Assembly (NCBI GenBank): GCA_018819375.1
Contig: JAHJQH010000080.1
Location: 1 to 6,970 of the forward strand
Direction: 5' to 3'
DNA length: 6,970 bases
DNA from: Nanobdellota archaeon
GTDB lineage: Archaea > Nanobdellota > Nanobdellia > SCGC-AAA011-G17 > GW2011-AR20
The notes beneath the pieces were generated by a model that saw only the letters and a program-made list of their open reading frames with translations, ran no database searches and was not told the origin of the DNA. Position 1 is the first letter of the stretch. Each line of letters begins with the position of its first letter. Positions 5,889 through 6,970 of this stretch are shown piece by piece. A program made the position numbers and the translations under genes.

Positions 5889-6029
5889 TCATCGAAGTAA
5901 TGCGGGGTTTTTAAGAACCTGTTCAATTTTTTTAAATACCGCCTCTAACTGTTTTGGATTTTTATTTTTTATCTTCTTGAACTTATTATCAACCCTTGGT
6001 TTGATATCAAGAGTGTGTATATTACATAG
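5889..6029 (-). pseudogene. Remnant of a RelE/ParE-type toxin gene behind the RHH gene
   Basis: In a frame overlapping the end of the RHH gene, 46 codons read CNIHTLDIKPRVDNKFKKIK and then KNKNPKQLEAVFKKIEQVLK followed by NPALLR and a TGA. This resembles the N-terminal helical hairpin of RelE/ParE-family toxins, which typically read KKLKKKNPKLLEKILKKIEEIL-ENP. There is no ATG, GTG or TTG between the upstream in-frame TGA (6042-6044) and the motif, and the catalytic beta-sheet half that should follow (usual length about 85-95 aa) is absent, so the gene is dead. The DNA beyond it, down to the methyltransferase promoter at 5771, holds no gene that I can see. The family call rests on pattern resemblance only. 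A frameshifted start near the RHH stop (ATGTAA) is the likely former start. Confidence 0.5.
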
Positions 6030-6252
6030 AATACCTCTTTTTCAGGTCATTTATTGTTCCAATTCTTATACTCTTTTGTTTTCTTATTATATTCAGTTTT
6101 CCAAGATATTCTTTTTTTGCTTTTGGCTCTTTTTCTATCCAAGACCTCATAAAAAATTCAACCTGCTTGCTCATACTCATTCCATGCTCCCTATAGAATT
6201 GAGAGAAGGTTGCATAAACATTCTCATTTAAATTAAAAGTTTTTAATACCAT
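6022..6252 (-). CDS. Ribbon-helix-helix protein (76 aa), probable antitoxin
   Basis: N-terminal ribbon-helix-helix DNA-binding fold: strand LKTFNLN at 3-9, helix A at about 10-22 (NVYATFSQFYREH), the turn GMSMS at 24-28, and helix B at about 28-41 (SKQVEFFMRSWIEK). Two such chains form one DNA-binding unit through the paired strands. The C-terminal tail (42-76) is highly basic, with YLGKLNIIRKQK and NDLKKRYSM segments, and would be the partner-binding arm in an antitoxin. A weak ribosome site (AGGGGG, about 7 nt upstream) fits the ATG at 6252. A toxin-like remnant follows with overlap, as in type II toxin-antitoxin operons, and a palindrome sits in its promoter. Known: RHH antitoxins repress their own operons. 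Inferred: an orphaned antitoxin now acting as a stand-alone repressor. Confidence 0.75.
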   Translation of the reverse strand: MVLKTFNLNENVYATFSQFYREHGMSMSKQVEFFMRSWIEKEPKAKKEYLGKLNIIRKQKSIRIGTINDLKKRYSM

Positions 6253-6274
6253 CTGATTTCCCCCTTCTTTAAGA

Positions 6275-6292
6275 TTAAATAACCTTATTTAA
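6275..6292. promoter_or_regulatory. Perfect inverted repeat in the RHH gene promoter (operator candidate)
   Basis: Arms TTAAATAA and TTATTTAA are perfect 8-bp reverse complements around CC. The repeat starts 4 nt downstream of the TATA box at 6297-6304 and runs to the expected transcription start near 6275. Autorepression by the RHH protein is the natural reading, but the arms are pure A/T, so chance is a real alternative. Confidence 0.5.
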
Positions 6293-6296
6293 GAGG

Positions 6297-6304
6297 CATA
6301 TAAA
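6297..6304 (-). promoter_or_regulatory. TATA box of the RHH gene
   Basis: The minus strand reads TTTATATG after an A-rich flank (AAAAATG). Transcription is expected near 6275, leaving a leader of about 22 nt that contains the G-rich ribosome site. The divergent promoter for the plus-strand gene lies only 25 nt away. Confidence 0.5.
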
Positions 6305-6329
6305 CATTTTTCTCTTAAAATCCATACAT

Positions 6330-6337
6330 TTTATAAA
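6330..6337 (+). promoter_or_regulatory. TATA box of the 188-aa gene (leaderless)
   Basis: TTTATAAA, 22 nt upstream of the ATG at 6360. The spacing predicts a message beginning at the start codon. A G-rich stretch at 6344-6347 is 12 nt from the ATG, too far and too weak to be a convincing ribosome site. Confidence 0.55.
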
Positions 6338-6359
6338 AGGTAAGGGGTTTTAAAAAAGT

Positions 6360-6926
6360 ATGAAAGTTCGTGTTGTTGTGGAATTGGCAGGGCATCCAAA
6401 AGAGCATATAGAAGATGTCACGAAAAAAATTCTTGAGAAAATCAAGCAAGAGTATAAAGTAACTGAAGAACAAGTTGCTGAACTCAAGGAAATCAAAGAA
6501 TTGTGGAGCACTTTTATTGAGGCAGTGGTTGAGTTCAAGGATATTGAAGAGATGGGAATGTTCTGTTTTGATTATATGCCCAGTTCTGTGCAGATAGAGG
6601 AGCCAGAGAATATATCTATGACCAACAACCAGTTGAGCAACATCTTTAATGACATCATGGCAAAACTTCATGTGTATGATGCAACCACAAAAACCTTTAA
6701 TGCAAGAAATAAGGTTTTGGAGATTAAGCTAAAAAAAGCGATTTCTGCCCTGAGGAAAGAGATGGATGAGATTGGAGCTGTTCAGGATGATGATGGAGAT
6801 ACTTCAGGAAAGAAGGATGTTAGTGGTGTTCAGAAGAGGGAGAATAATGATTTAGTAAAGAATGGTGGTGATGGGGATGTAGTGAAGAAAGATGCAGAAG
6901 AAAATAAAAAAAGTGATGATGTTTAA
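6360..6926 (+). CDS. Hypothetical protein (188 aa) with alpha/beta domain, coiled coil and acidic tail
   Basis: I cannot name the family, though it has the feel of a conserved archaeal hypothetical. Three parts are visible. Residues 1-82 look like a compact alpha/beta domain of ferredoxin-like order: strand MKVRVVVELA, a long helix HIEDVTKKILEKIKQEY, strand FIEAVVEFK at 52-60, helix IEEMGMFCFDYM and a strand SSVQIEEPE. Residues 88-135 are helical, with NNQLSNIFNDIMAKLHVYD and then KVLEIKLKKAISALRKEMDE, a likely coiled coil. Residues 141-188 are a low-complexity tail of Asp, Lys, Gly, Asn and Glu with no hydrophobic core, so probably disordered. There is no signal peptide or membrane helix. 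It is the only plus-strand gene and shares a 107-bp divergent promoter region with the RHH gene. A binding or adaptor role is possible but not shown. Confidence 0.8.
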   Translation: MKVRVVVELAGHPKEHIEDVTKKILEKIKQEYKVTEEQVAELKEIKELWSTFIEAVVEFKDIEEMGMFCFDYMPSSVQIEEPENISMTNNQLSNIFNDIMAKLHVYDATTKTFNARNKVLEIKLKKAISALRKEMDEIGAVQDDDGDTSGKKDVSGVQKRENNDLVKNGGDGDVVKKDAEENKKSDDV

Positions 6927-6955
6927 GTTATTTCTTGATTAGTTTAACATTTTCC
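6927..6955 (+). terminator. T-rich stretch after the 188-aa gene, weak terminator candidate
   Basis: Three short T-runs (TTATTTCTT, TTAGTTT, ATTTTCC) follow directly after the TAA stop with no hairpin. Archaeal termination can use such U-rich DNA, but the runs are short and interrupted. Confidence 0.25.
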
Positions 6956-6970
6956 ATAAAACTAATTGTG

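Noticed and set aside
5859..6347. Recurring GGGGTTTT words (near 5859, 5904 and 6344)
   Set aside because: Only 8 bases match, spacing is irregular and flanks differ, so this is not a repeat array or CRISPR.
6315..6671. Minus-strand frames across the 188-aa gene
   Set aside because: They are antisense to a well-supported plus-strand gene with its own promoter, and their Phe/His-rich content is typical of shadows.

Overview
This window looks like chromosomal DNA from an archaeon, most plausibly a small-genome DPANN-type lineage. The support is a double-ring Cdc48/VAT-type AAA+ ATPase, archaeal TATA boxes (TTTATATA / TTTATAAA types) upstream of nearly every gene, several apparently leaderless genes, a DUF2080-like protein (an archaeal family), and AT-rich DNA packed with small proteins. 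The lineage is inference; no rRNA or other marker gene is present.

Layout, left to right. A 94-aa winged-helix-like protein (minus, 5-289) sits behind a promoter with a perfect inverted repeat. Next is an unrecognised 112-aa protein (minus, 397-735) with a U-rich terminator. The centrepiece is cdc48 (minus, 853-4656), interrupted in its D1 ATPase domain by a 492-aa Ser-type intein (2293-3768) with both LAGLIDADG motifs and all splicing residues visible. Thirteen bases upstream of cdc48 is a 48-aa DUF2080-like protein (4670-4816), probably in the same operon, with a palindromic operator candidate downstream of its TATA box. Then come a class I SAM-dependent methyltransferase (minus, 4974-5741, apparently leaderless) and a ribbon-helix-helix protein (minus, 6022-6252). 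Directly behind the latter is a remnant of what looks like a RelE/ParE-type toxin (about 5889-6029). A divergent conserved-type hypothetical protein with an acidic tail (plus, 6360-6926) ends the window.

How the parts relate. The three genes encoding likely DNA-binding proteins (winged helix, DUF2080-like, RHH) each carry a palindrome just downstream of the TATA box, where a bound dimer would block transcription: the geometry of autorepression. The three other small transcription units have no such palindrome and a 22-23 nt gap from TATA box to ATG, which predicts leaderless mRNAs. The intein lies immediately after the D1 substrate-gripping pore loop, so Cdc48 unfoldase activity should depend on protein splicing. 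The intein, the DUF2080-like gene and the broken toxin-antitoxin pair suggest repeated exposure to selfish or mobile elements around an essential gene.
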